Source: Methyloprofundus sedimenti
GTDB lineage: Bacteria; Pseudomonadota; Gammaproteobacteria; Methylococcales; Methylomonadaceae
DNA length: 64,000 nt
Direction of reading: 5' to 3'
Assembly (NCBI RefSeq): GCF_002072955.1
Contig: NZ_LPUF01000004.1
Location: 168,441 to 232,440, forward strand
The notes below the pieces were generated by a model. The model was not told the origin of the DNA and ran no database searches. It was given only the letters and a program-made list of their open reading frames with translations. This document shows positions 19,911-29,438 of the stretch, piece after piece; positions within the stretch are counted from its first letter, which is position 1; every line of letters starts with the position of its first letter. Made by a program: the position numbers and the translations under genes.

Positions 19911-20966
19911 ATGACTAAAACGGGTGACATACGACAATCTAGAACGAACCTTGATATAAGAAACGGACAGGTAAATCTAAGTCATGGCAGTGGCGGCCGG
20001 GCGATGGCGCAATTGATTGCGTCAATATTTGTTAAACATCTTGATAACGAATTGCTTAGACAAGGCAATGATCAGGCATTGTTTAATGTCGAAGCGGGAC
20101 GCATGGTCATGAGTACCGATTCACATGTGATCACGCCATTATTTTTTCCTGGCGGTGATATCGGATCTTTGGCAATACACGGCACGGTCAATGATGTTGT
20201 CATGTCTGGTGCAAAACCCTTGTATTTATCAGCCGGGTTTATTCTTGAAGAAGGTTACCCTCTGGCTGAACTGGAAAAAATAGTCATCAGCATGGCGGCC
20301 GCCGCTAAACAGGCGGGCACAGCTGTTATTACCGGAGACACCAAGGTTGTCGAACGGGGCAAGGGCGATGGCGTATTTATTAATACCTGCGGAATTGGAG
20401 TGGTGCCTGCTGGTGTGAATATCTCTGGAAATAGAGCTCAGGCGGGTGATGCAATTATTCTCAGCGGTTCAATCGGTGATCATGGTGTGGCGATTATGTC
20501 CAGCCGGGAAAATCTGCAGTTTGCTACGACAATTATTTCTGATTCAGCCTCACTACATAATTTAGTCGCTGATATGCTGGACGTGACGAAAGATATTCAT
20601 TGTTTGCGCGATCCCACACGCGGCGGACTAGCAACCAGCTTAAATGAACTTGCTGCTCAATCAGCTGTAGGTATGGTAATTGAAGAACAAAAAATTCCGA
20701 TAAAATCCGCAGTGAGAGCCGCTTGTGAAATCCTCGGGCTTGATCCCCTGTATGTTGCTAATGAAGGTAAATTGGTGTGTATTTGTCCTGCCGAACATGC
20801 GGCATCCATATTAACGACCATGCAACAGAATCCATTAGGCAAAAATGCCGCGATTATTGGCAAAGTCATTAGTGACGATAATCATTTTGTACAAATGAAC
20901 ACCGCTTTTGGTGGACAACGTATTGTCGATTGGCTAGCGGGCGAACAACTCCCTCGCATTTGTTAA
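19911..20966 (+). CDS. hypE: Carbamoyl-dehydratase HypE
   Basis: Dehydrates the carbamoyl group transferred by HypF to its C-terminal cysteine, forming the cyanide ligands of [NiFe] hydrogenase. 351 aa from ATG 19911 (preceded by GAGA); TTG 19902 is an alternative. The N-terminus has NLSHGSGGRAM near 22-32; the ATP site lies in GGDIGSLAIHGTVNDVVMSG near 80-99 and DPTRGGLATSLNEL near 231. The protein ends LPRIC, the required terminal Cys. The stop overlaps the hypF start (TAATG). Confidence 0.96.
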   Translation: MTKTGDIRQSRTNLDIRNGQVNLSHGSGGRAMAQLIASIFVKHLDNELLRQGNDQALFNVEAGRMVMSTDSHVITPLFFPGGDIGSLAIHGTVNDVVMSGAKPLYLSAGFILEEGYPLAELEKIVISMAAAAKQAGTAVITGDTKVVERGKGDGVFINTCGIGVVPAGVNISGNRAQAGDAIILSGSIGDHGVAIMSSRENLQFATTIISDSASLHNLVADMLDVTKDIHCLRDPTRGGLATSLNELAAQSAVGMVIEEQKIPIKSAVRAACEILGLDPLYVANEGKLVCICPAEHAASILTTMQQNPLGKNAAIIGKVISDDNHFVQMNTAFGGQRIVDWLAGEQLPRIC

Positions 20967-23287
20967 TGCCGGGCAAAGCCATCCGGGTTCGCGGAACCGT
21001 ACAAGGTGTTGGCTTTCGTCCTTTTATCTGGCATTTAGCCAGACAATGCGGCCTTAAAGGTGGCGTGTGGAATGACGAGCAAGGGGTGATGATTCATGCC
21101 TGGGGAAGCTCAGCTCAGCTACAGTATTTTATTAGGCAAATTCCTCTACAACTACCGCCGCTAGCAAATATTCTTGTTTTAGAAACCACCGAGCTGACCA
21201 CGCGCTCCGAGCATAACAGTTTTGAAATTATAGCCAGCCAGCAACACGCCTTTGCACAAACAATGATTACTGCCGATGCAGCGACCTGTCCTGAGTGTCT
21301 GGCGGAAATTAACGATCCACATAATCGCCGCTATCAATACCCTTTTACCAATTGCACCCATTGTGGACCGCGCTTATCCATTATTAAAGCGATTCCTTAT
21401 GACCGTTGTAATACCAGTATGGCAGAGTTCCCCATGTGCCCTGCCTGTCAGGCGGAATATGATGCTCCGGATAATCGCCGCTTTCATGCTCAAGCAAACT
21501 GCTGCTCTGATTGCGGACCAGAGATCTGGCTGGAAGATGCCCGGTTGCAGAACATATCGTCTACTGATCCTATAATACAAGCGGCTTTGTTATTACAGCA
21601 AGGACAGATTATTGCAATTAAAGGTTTAGGCGGTTTTCATCTCGCCTGCGATGCAAATAATGAAATGGCTGTAACCAGATTAAGGCAAGGCAAAAAACGT
21701 TATGCCAAACCTTTTGCCCTAATGGCAAAAAATAGCCAGCAAGTCAAAGAGTATGCTCAGCTTGGCAATATCGAGCAGCAAGCTTTGACAGATAAGCAAG
21801 CCCCGATCATTATTTTAGCCGCGCAAGGTAAGAAACAGGCGCACAGTGTTGCACCCGCTGAAGACAAGCTGGGCTTTATGCTACCTTATACCCCCTTGCA
21901 TTATTTACTGCTGCAGCACTTGTCCAGCCCGTTAGTGATGACCTCTGGAAATCTAAGTGATGAACCGCAATGCACTGATAATCAACAGGCACGGCAAAAA
22001 TTAGCCGGGCTTGCAGACTATTTTTTAATGCATAACCGCGAGATTGTAAACCGGCTGGATGATTCTGTGCTGCGTCACTTAGGCGATAAAATACAGGTCT
22101 TACGTCGTGCGCGCGGATTCAGCCCCGAAGCCCTGCCGTTACCGAAAGGCTTTAACAAACAGCTGCAAATTCTGGCAATGGGCGGGGAATTAAAAAACAG
22201 TTTTTGCCTGCTGAAAGATGGCATGGCTATCGTGTCCCAACATATTGGCGACCTGGAAAATGTAGCGGCGCAACAGGATTACCGTCAGCAGATTAAACGC
22301 TATCAACAACTGTTCGATTTTAACGCAGATATTATTGCCGTTGACCTCCATCCCGGCTATTTGTCCACGCAATACGGGGAACAACTGGCTCAGGAACAGT
22401 CAATAAGCCTGCTAAGGGTACAGCATCATCATGCCCATATCGCCGCGTGTATCGCTGAGCATGGCCTGGCTATAGATACACCAGCGGTATTAGCAGCCGT
22501 TTTTGATGGTTCAGGCATGGGTCTGAAGGGCGAATTATGGGGCGGGGAATTTATGCTTGCTGATTATGTAACTTGCCAGCGCCTGGGTCATCTACAGAAA
22601 GTGCCCATGCCTGGTGGTGTACAAGCCATACGCGAGCCATGGCGTAATGCCTATGCGCAACTTGCACATAACTTTGACTATACAGCCATTAGCAAAGAAT
22701 TTGCTGATCTGGATATTATCCGCTTGCTGGAAACAAAACCCTTATCCATCCTGGCGACCATGATAGAAAACAAACTCAACTCGCCATTAAGCAGTTCTTG
22801 TGGACGCTGGTTCGATGCCTTTGCTGCTTTATTAGGGATATGTCCAGAGCAAATTGCCTTTGAAGGACAGGCGGCTATCATGTTAGAAAGCCTGGCAGCA
22901 TCTGAATTTATCCGACAACAAGATAATGCTTATGACTATGCCATAGAGTCCTCACATAATATCTGTGTACTCAATTTTCGAACACTCTTACTGGCTGTTT
23001 TACAGGATTTGCAACAGCAGCGAAATAAAGCGGTAATAGCCGCTAGAATTCATCACACTTTAATTTCAGCAAGTGTCGCGTTACTATTAAAACTATCCGC
23101 ACAAACGCAAACTAATACCATTGTTTTAAGCGGAGGCGTGTTTCAAAACAAGCTGTTACTAGAATCCATAACGCAGCAATTACAGCTATACGGGAAAGCT
23201 GTTTTAAGTCCACAAAAATATCCTGTAAACGATGGCGGAATAGCATTAGGTCAAGCTCTAATAGCGGCAAGTATTCAGGTGATTTAA
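20966..23287 (+). CDS. hypF: Carbamoyltransferase HypF
   Basis: Makes carbamoyl-AMP from carbamoyl phosphate and passes the carbamoyl group to HypE. The ATG at 20966 (overlapping the hypE stop) gives 773 aa. Domains in order: acylphosphatase (VRGTVQGVGFRPF, 7-19); two zinc fingers (CPECLAEINDPHNRRY... and CPACQAEYDAPDNRRF..., about 105-185); YrdC-like domain (KGLGGFHLACDA near 215); C-terminal Kae1-like domain with HHHAHIAACIAEHG near 490 and DGSGMGLKGELWGGEF near 515. Last gene of the hyp series; no hydrogenase structural gene follows. Confidence 0.96.
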   Translation: MPGKAIRVRGTVQGVGFRPFIWHLARQCGLKGGVWNDEQGVMIHAWGSSAQLQYFIRQIPLQLPPLANILVLETTELTTRSEHNSFEIIASQQHAFAQTMITADAATCPECLAEINDPHNRRYQYPFTNCTHCGPRLSIIKAIPYDRCNTSMAEFPMCPACQAEYDAPDNRRFHAQANCCSDCGPEIWLEDARLQNISSTDPIIQAALLLQQGQIIAIKGLGGFHLACDANNEMAVTRLRQGKKRYAKPFALMAKNSQQVKEYAQLGNIEQQALTDKQAPIIILAAQGKKQAHSVAPAEDKLGFMLPYTPLHYLLLQHLSSPLVMTSGNLSDEPQCTDNQQARQKLAGLADYFLMHNREIVNRLDDSVLRHLGDKIQVLRRARGFSPEALPLPKGFNKQLQILAMGGELKNSFCLLKDGMAIVSQHIGDLENVAAQQDYRQQIKRYQQLFDFNADIIAVDLHPGYLSTQYGEQLAQEQSISLLRVQHHHAHIAACIAEHGLAIDTPAVLAAVFDGSGMGLKGELWGGEFMLADYVTCQRLGHLQKVPMPGGVQAIREPWRNAYAQLAHNFDYTAISKEFADLDIIRLLETKPLSILATMIENKLNSPLSSSCGRWFDAFAALLGICPEQIAFEGQAAIMLESLAASEFIRQQDNAYDYAIESSHNICVLNFRTLLLAVLQDLQQQRNKAVIAARIHHTLISASVALLLKLSAQTQTNTIVLSGGVFQNKLLLESITQQLQLYGKAVLSPQKYPVNDGGIALGQALIAASIQVI

Positions 23288-23924
23288 ATAAAGTTACTCT
23301 GGTGGTCAAATAAATATAGTGTGGCTTTGCTTGCTCCTGACACAGAAAAATTGTCATTTTAATCTACAAATCCAGCCCCTGAAAAGTCCATTATTCATCA
23401 CCATGGTTTTATTGCCTTCCATTATAAAGATGGCTATGATGCGGTAAGTGGAAAAACAAAGTAAAAATATCCACTTTACTAGGTTTAATATAAGGATAGA
23501 TGGATTTTTCTGTATCTTATATAGGTACTATATGGACTCCTTTCCATATATTAACAATATTATGTTTCTCTAGGCATCAATCTCAAAACCATGCCGTTTT
23601 TAAATGAATCTCGTACTTTTTTGTTTCTAGTATCTTCAACACCTATAGGTATGTTTATTTCTTTCCCTGATGTCATTTCATAAAAATAATAATGATCCCC
23701 AAAATTCGGATAATCAATATTTTGTACATCCATGTGATTAATAAGATCTTTTAACCATTTCTCCCATGTCTCATATAATGGAATGCCAGACATATCAAGG
23801 TTGTGATGGTTTTTATAGCTCCACTTAATGCTGTTTGGGTCCCTCATATTATTAATCACATCTTTAAAGAATAGCTCTTCTTTGCTTGGCTTTTTATTTT
23901 CTTTATTAAAAAATTGACTAAGTA

Positions 23925-24915
23925 ACCTGAGTTCGGGATAAGAAAAGGTGGGCAGTCTTTTGAAAATCTGAAAAAATAGAAACAACCAAGAATTTATTTT
24001 TTCTAAGACTGCCCAATGCTAAGTTTAACCCGATTATTTTGTGATGTAGATGATTTTTGTAAAACCTTTTTACCCCACTGGGAGAAAACCCAAATAGAAA
24101 ACGGTGAAAAGAAAAGACGGAAAAAGCGTTGCATTAGCCCCAGTGAAATAATTACTTTGATTGTTTACTATCATCAGTCAGGGTATGACACATTTAAATG
24201 GTTTTATTTACGCTACTTGCCCAAAAACTTATCTAAAGCTTTCCCAAAGGTGCCGAGTTATAACCGTTTCATTGAATTATTGCCCGATATTATCGGTCCT
24301 TTAACGGCTTTTATGCAAACACGTTGTGGCCGAAGTGAAGGTATTGCATTTGTTGATTCAACACCCCTTTGCGTTTGTAAAAATATTCGTATTCCGCGCC
24401 ATAAAACTTTCAAAGATGTGGCCCAACGAGGCAAGTCTTCTACGGGCTGGTTCTATGGGTTTAAATTACACATTATTGTGGATGATCGAGGGGAAATACT
24501 TTCTTTTTCAATCACGAAAGGGAATGTTGATGACCGTAAACCCGTACCAAAATTGGCTAAAAATCTGATTGGAAAGCTTTTTGGCGATAGAGGATATATT
24601 TCTAAAAAACTCACTGAACTTTTAGCAACCGATGATGTTGAGTTAATCACAACTCTCAAGAAAAATATGAAACCACGAGTCATAGCTGCTTTTGATGCAC
24701 TTTTATTGAGAAAGCGTAGCATTATTGAAACTATCAATGATCAACTTAAAAATATTTTTCAGCTTGAGCACTCTAGACATCGTTCGCTTACGAATTATAT
24801 GATCAATATTGTTGCTTGTTTAGTTGCTTATTCTTACCAGGAAAAAAAGCCTGCACTCAACTTACGTAGAGAAGATTTATTACCTTTGTTATGACGTCTT
24901 ATCCCGAACTCAGGT
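23925..24915 (+). mobile_element. IS982-family insertion sequence with 6-bp target duplication
   Basis: Terminal inverted repeats ACCTGAGTTCGGGATAAGA at the left and its inverse at the right end (...TCTTATCCCGAACTCAGGT). It is flanked by the direct repeat TAAGTA (23919-23924 and 24916-24921). 991 bp with one transposase gene. The intact structure and perfect target duplication indicate a recent insertion. Confidence 0.92.
24016..24894 (+). CDS. IS982-family transposase
   Basis: A 292-aa DDE transposase that starts MLSLTRLFCDVDDFCKTFLP and contains the IS982 hallmarks SEIITLIVYYHQSGYDTFKW near 44-63, FVDSTPLCVCKNIRI near 112-126 (first D), FYGFKLHIIVDDRGEI near 146, LFGDRGYISKKL near 187 (second D) and KRSIIETINDQLKNIF near 233 (E). 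Full length and apparently intact, so the element may still be active. Confidence 0.92.
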   Translation: MLSLTRLFCDVDDFCKTFLPHWEKTQIENGEKKRRKKRCISPSEIITLIVYYHQSGYDTFKWFYLRYLPKNLSKAFPKVPSYNRFIELLPDIIGPLTAFMQTRCGRSEGIAFVDSTPLCVCKNIRIPRHKTFKDVAQRGKSSTGWFYGFKLHIIVDDRGEILSFSITKGNVDDRKPVPKLAKNLIGKLFGDRGYISKKLTELLATDDVELITTLKKNMKPRVIAAFDALLLRKRSIIETINDQLKNIFQLEHSRHRSLTNYMINIVACLVAYSYQEKKPALNLRREDLLPLL

Positions 24916-25302
24916 TAAGTAAAATAAGTGCAAACCCAGTAGCAAAACAAAGTGAAATAATAGCAAAAACCAATAATGTGTATTCTGCCAGTTCTTTTGA
25001 AGTTAAACCATTAAATAGCTCAACCATAAAATCTGATTCAATTTTAAAATTACCCAGGATAGAAGTCAGTCCAGTTATAAAATTCCATAAAAAACTAAAT
25101 ATAATAAAAACATTTTTATAGGTCATATATCCACCGTCAGATAGTGCGATATCAATGGGTTAGCCGGCTTGAAGCCTCCAAAGCTAAAGAGAAATCAAGC
25201 CAACAGATGAGCAAAAATCCGAGCAATAAAACTTAGAATCCGCCAATTTCAGCGACGGCCAGAATAATGCTTCACTTTGTTGGCTGAATAGTTACCGCAT
25301 AA

Positions 25303-26151
25303 TCACTGAAGTAAAACCTTTTCACATAGCGCAGGTAGTGGTGGCTTAGGCGGGGTTGGTTTGGTTGGTTTGGCGGGTGTTTTGGCTTCCCGGGAAAACC
25401 ACCAGGCCAAACTAGCATCACAGCCATTGCCAGCAGGTACAGGTGCCTGATCTTGGCAGTTGGGATTGTTGTCAGGGCATTTCAGTCGCACATGAAAATG
25501 ATCATCATGCTTCCACCAAGGGCGGATTTTTCGCAGCCACGCACCCGATGCTGCGGTTTTATGAGCGCATAATTCGCGCTTAATACTGGGGTTAACAAAA
25601 ATCCGGGCAACTTCGGGCTGGCTTGCCGCAATCTGCAACATTTTTTCATGCGCCTGAGTCCATTGGCGGTAATCCACTGTATCTTTTTTCATGTTCACTA
25701 CCGATGTCGCACTCCAGGTTTCCCTCTCGTTGGCGGTTAGCAGTCGGTTGTCTAATTGTTGTGGTAACAAAAACCATATATCCACATCCAAACCTGATTG
25801 ATGACTGCGATGGCCGCTAATGGTTGGTCCTCCTCGGGCTTGCCCAAGATCACCCACCAATATGGTACCTAATTTTTCAGTAACTGCGAATTGCCCTAAT
25901 TTTTGAATATAGTCTATCAGAGCAGTATGTCCATAGAAACGACTACGCGATAAGCGCATGACTTGATAACCGTTTCCTGAGCTAGGTAATTTCGCCGCAC
26001 CACTGATACAACCGTTGGTATAGTCACCAATACTTTGTGAGACTGAATTAATGGTAGGCGTAGTACGCTTGGCCCAATCGTGAGCTATTGAACCGGCAAA
26101 GCTGCTGGCAGTATAAAGATAAATAGCAATGAAAAATATGATCTTGAACAT
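25303..26151 (-). CDS. mepA: Penicillin-insensitive murein endopeptidase (MepA family)
   Basis: Periplasmic peptidase predicted to cut D-Ala-meso-DAP crosslinks. 282 aa with a signal peptide (about residues 1-18, ends SSFA). Conserved LAS-type metallopeptidase motifs: GDLGQARGGPTISGHRSHQ then GLDVDIWF near 101-127 (zinc His and Asp) and WWKHDDHFHVRLKCP near 210-224 (His ligand). The C-terminus has a Pro/Lys-rich linker (KTPAKPTKPTPPKPPLP). It faces the IS-disrupted gene in the same direction but is 177 bases away. Confidence 0.9.
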   Translation of the reverse strand: MFKIIFFIAIYLYTASSFAGSIAHDWAKRTTPTINSVSQSIGDYTNGCISGAAKLPSSGNGYQVMRLSRSRFYGHTALIDYIQKLGQFAVTEKLGTILVGDLGQARGGPTISGHRSHQSGLDVDIWFLLPQQLDNRLLTANERETWSATSVVNMKKDTVDYRQWTQAHEKMLQIAASQPEVARIFVNPSIKRELCAHKTAASGAWLRKIRPWWKHDDHFHVRLKCPDNNPNCQDQAPVPAGNGCDASLAWWFSREAKTPAKPTKPTPPKPPLPALCEKVLLQ

Positions 26152-27146
26152 AGAGTGTTTTTCAACAAGGTGAAAGATAAAACCATTAAAGCTTAATGAT
26201 ACACCCTAATGTTTGTCTCTGTTAGTCCTGGCGCTGGTAATGATGTGCCATGCTTGAGTAGCGTACGCAGTCTACTATAGAATTATGGAGAAAAATATTT
26301 CAAGAATTCTTTGCTACGCTTCGATTTTTTCAAATATTTAACTTTTGGAAAACTCAGAATTTTCCAAAGGGATATTCAGGCCTTGCAATTAGGCCTACCA
26401 CCGTCACCTCATGAAAGATTTTGGGACACCCTGTCACAAAAATCGATTCGCCACGCGGCAAGTGATTTGTGCCTTGGTACGCCCCACATCCGCTTCAACT
26501 ACGCACAAAATCCTGCTTCGTTAAGGATCCCGCACATGGCTTGACGATGTAATTTTTGCCTCCCTCGCGCGCTGATCGCACACTTCGGATTGGCAAATTG
26601 TCCTGTCGCCAACTATGGACTAAAAATCATCACCTCACTACGGCTCTGTTGCCCTGATTTCCAGCGATAGAATAGTTTTCTACCTATTTATAACACACCT
26701 AAGTAAACCTAAATTTTTGATTTTGAAACAAACCTGAAAACTCCAGAGGGATGTTCAAGGTCATTTTAAATAAAGTAAACCTGCCAGCATTTATTTGCGT
26801 AGCGCATTTTCTACAAGCTGTTTTTAAGGTACAACCTTGTTGAGTCGCCTGAAGATTGCCATGCATCACTAATTGATCATCGATATTAAGAGTGGGTCGC
26901 ATGGATTAATTCTCCTAAAGATGAAAGCATAGCTTATGGCATGGGAGGGTAATATAAATATGCCTGTTTTTTATAGTCTCTATCCCTTTTATCTCTTCTT
27001 TATCTTTAATTCGGGTATCAGGGTGATTCTGACTACAAATATTTCACGATGTTATCGGTAAATGCTGAATAAATACCTACTTATATATACCCATTCCACA
27101 ACTTTGAATGCCCGGGGCACTCAAAGCATGCCCTGTTTGAAACCTC
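26152..27146. other. Long region without an intact gene
   Basis: Contains a VapB-like antitoxin scrap on the minus strand (26699-26902). A second weakly similar scrap lies near 26340-26405, where the minus strand reads LNIPLENSEFSKS then stop. The plus-strand frame at 26311-26544 is not convincing. The region looks like decayed accessory DNA. Confidence 0.45.
26699..26902 (-). pseudogene. Possible VapB-type antitoxin relic
   Basis: 67 codons. The first part, MRPTLNIDDQLVMHG with QATQQGCTLKT, resembles the N-terminal beta-strand and helix of VapB-family antitoxins (consensus MRTTLNIDD). After about residue 40 the resemblance stops and the sequence becomes hydrophobic and aromatic. No VapC-like PIN toxin follows. 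I read it as a fragment; it could also be a very short orphan gene. Confidence 0.4.
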
Positions 27147-28145
27147 TCAATCTTCCGGTTCTTTTGATGGAACGAGGTTAGTGCAGGTTGTATATTGTGT
27201 AAAGATCAAAGTCTTGTCTCCAAAGATTGGCCATATATTCTCTAACTCGCATTGATCTGGGAGGATAATGTCATCCGGATGGCGGTTCGATTTATTGACC
27301 AGGAACCACTCGTCCTGTTGGGGGTCGGGGCCAACGCCATCGCCAAATTGCAGCCATTTCGTCCAAGGATACGAACGCCCCGCTGGCACATAGATATCCG
27401 AAAATACCTTGAAGGAAATCGCAATCGGGTTGTTAGTGTCACCTGGGTCAGAGGGCAAAAAGGGAATTAACTGCGGCGCAGCCTTGGCCAGGCAGGTATG
27501 GCGGAAATGATTCATGGCTTTCCCGCCAATCTTTTCGCGGCCCACTAATCGCGCGCTTGCCAGGCCGCGATTAAAACCATCTACGGTAATGGGCAGGGGT
27601 TCAAGCGGATTTTCAGTGTTGAATACCTGATTTTGAAAGCATTTCCCCAGAATACTGCTGCCATCCGGCAAAATGGGTGGGAGTACTGTATGCCACTTAT
27701 GCGTGATCGAATAGAGTTTATCCTCGTAGATCAGGTTCTCCACCCAGGTGTCGCTATCCTCGTTTCCCATCTCCATATATAAATTGAAAAACCTACCGTT
27801 TTCACTAGTTTGCCATTTGCCACGGACAGTAAGTTGCCCCACCACTTGAGGGGCGAATAAATCTTCGTCATTACCATTGAATGGCTCATTACCTCTGAAG
27901 GTGCCTGTCCACTCGAAATCGTGTTTTGGAATCTGCGGTCTTTTCTGGTGAGAGGCAGGTAAATTATCTCTATTGTCTTTGAATTTTCCATTGCCATTGA
28001 AGATGTCGCTCCCTTCGAAATCGTGTTTTGAAACCTGAGATCTTTTCTGGTCGCCAGCTAGCGCAGAGGTGCAAAATATCGATGCCAATATTATAACCAG
28101 CGTTTGGCTGAGTAAGGATTTTGAAGAAATTACAATCATTTTCAT
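27147..28145 (-). CDS. Secreted protein of unknown function with an internal repeat
   Basis: I chose ATG 28145 because a GAAGG ribosome site precedes it and the protein then begins with a signal peptide (MKMIVISSKSLLSQT..., ending SALA). 332 aa. The mature N-terminus contains two copies of a roughly 30-residue unit (QKRSQVSKHDFEGSDIFNG and QKRPQIPKHDFEWTGTFRG, both running into N/D-rich text). The rest is rich in aromatic residues with several Cys and appears soluble and exported. No family recognised. Confidence 0.65.
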   Translation of the reverse strand: MKMIVISSKSLLSQTLVIILASIFCTSALAGDQKRSQVSKHDFEGSDIFNGNGKFKDNRDNLPASHQKRPQIPKHDFEWTGTFRGNEPFNGNDEDLFAPQVVGQLTVRGKWQTSENGRFFNLYMEMGNEDSDTWVENLIYEDKLYSITHKWHTVLPPILPDGSSILGKCFQNQVFNTENPLEPLPITVDGFNRGLASARLVGREKIGGKAMNHFRHTCLAKAAPQLIPFLPSDPGDTNNPIAISFKVFSDIYVPAGRSYPWTKWLQFGDGVGPDPQQDEWFLVNKSNRHPDDIILPDQCELENIWPIFGDKTLIFTQYTTCTNLVPSKEPED

Positions 28146-28390
28146 GGTGAAAACCTTCTTTGTATTAAGGGAACCATAATATCCCAACCATTGCCGAAGG
28201 CGCGTTGAGCTTGCCATAACCTTGTATAGGAGACATTAGCACCCCTCTCTTTTGATTATATCACCGTTAAAGGTGGATTTATTTAATCATCTACTTTTCC
28301 AGTAATGTATTACTGCAATGGCATCTCATTCGATCAGAGGAAAGCCAGTCAATATAGATGACTCACTTCTCCCCCAGTCCTAACGCTACA

Positions 28391-28424
28391 ATAGAAATCC
28401 ATAGCCCTGTTTCTGGATTTCTAT
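28391..28424 (-). terminator. Hairpin after argB
   Basis: An 11-bp perfect stem (ATAGAAATCCA and TGGATTTCTAT) just downstream of the argB stop on the minus strand. No T-run follows, so termination is likely but not assured. Confidence 0.4.
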
Positions 28425-28433
28425 GGAATACGC

Positions 28434-29339
<906 letters not shown>

Positions 29340-29358
29340 CTATTGAAATTTTTTCTAC

Positions 29359-29419
29359 AGGAGTAAAAAAGCTTTAGCTTTTTTCTGGCTACAGCAATAA
29401 CTAAAGCTATTGCGCTCCT
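29359..29419. repeat. 61-bp palindromic intergenic repeat, copy 2 (between algC and argB)
   Basis: Same length, same ends (AGGAGTAAAAAAGCTTTAGC and inverse of AGGAGCGCAATAGCTTTAGT) and same orientation as 18410-18470. It sits 37 bases upstream of argB. Confidence 0.75.
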
Positions 29420-29438
29420 AATAATTTTTTGTCGAGAG

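Larger units (their letters stand above)
23560..25126 (-). pseudogene. Membrane-protein gene split by the IS982 element
   Basis: The N-terminal part (24916-25126) begins MTYKNVFIIFSFLWNF and has two hydrophobic helices. The C-terminal part (23560-23918) includes NKENKKPSKEELFFKDVIN and ends LRLMPRET. Removing the IS and one 6-bp target copy joins them in frame (211 + 359 = 570 bases, 190 codons) with junction ALILLSQFFNKE. The intact protein would have been 189 aa, with a membrane anchor and a soluble C-terminal domain. No family recognised. The insertion should abolish it. Confidence 0.8.
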
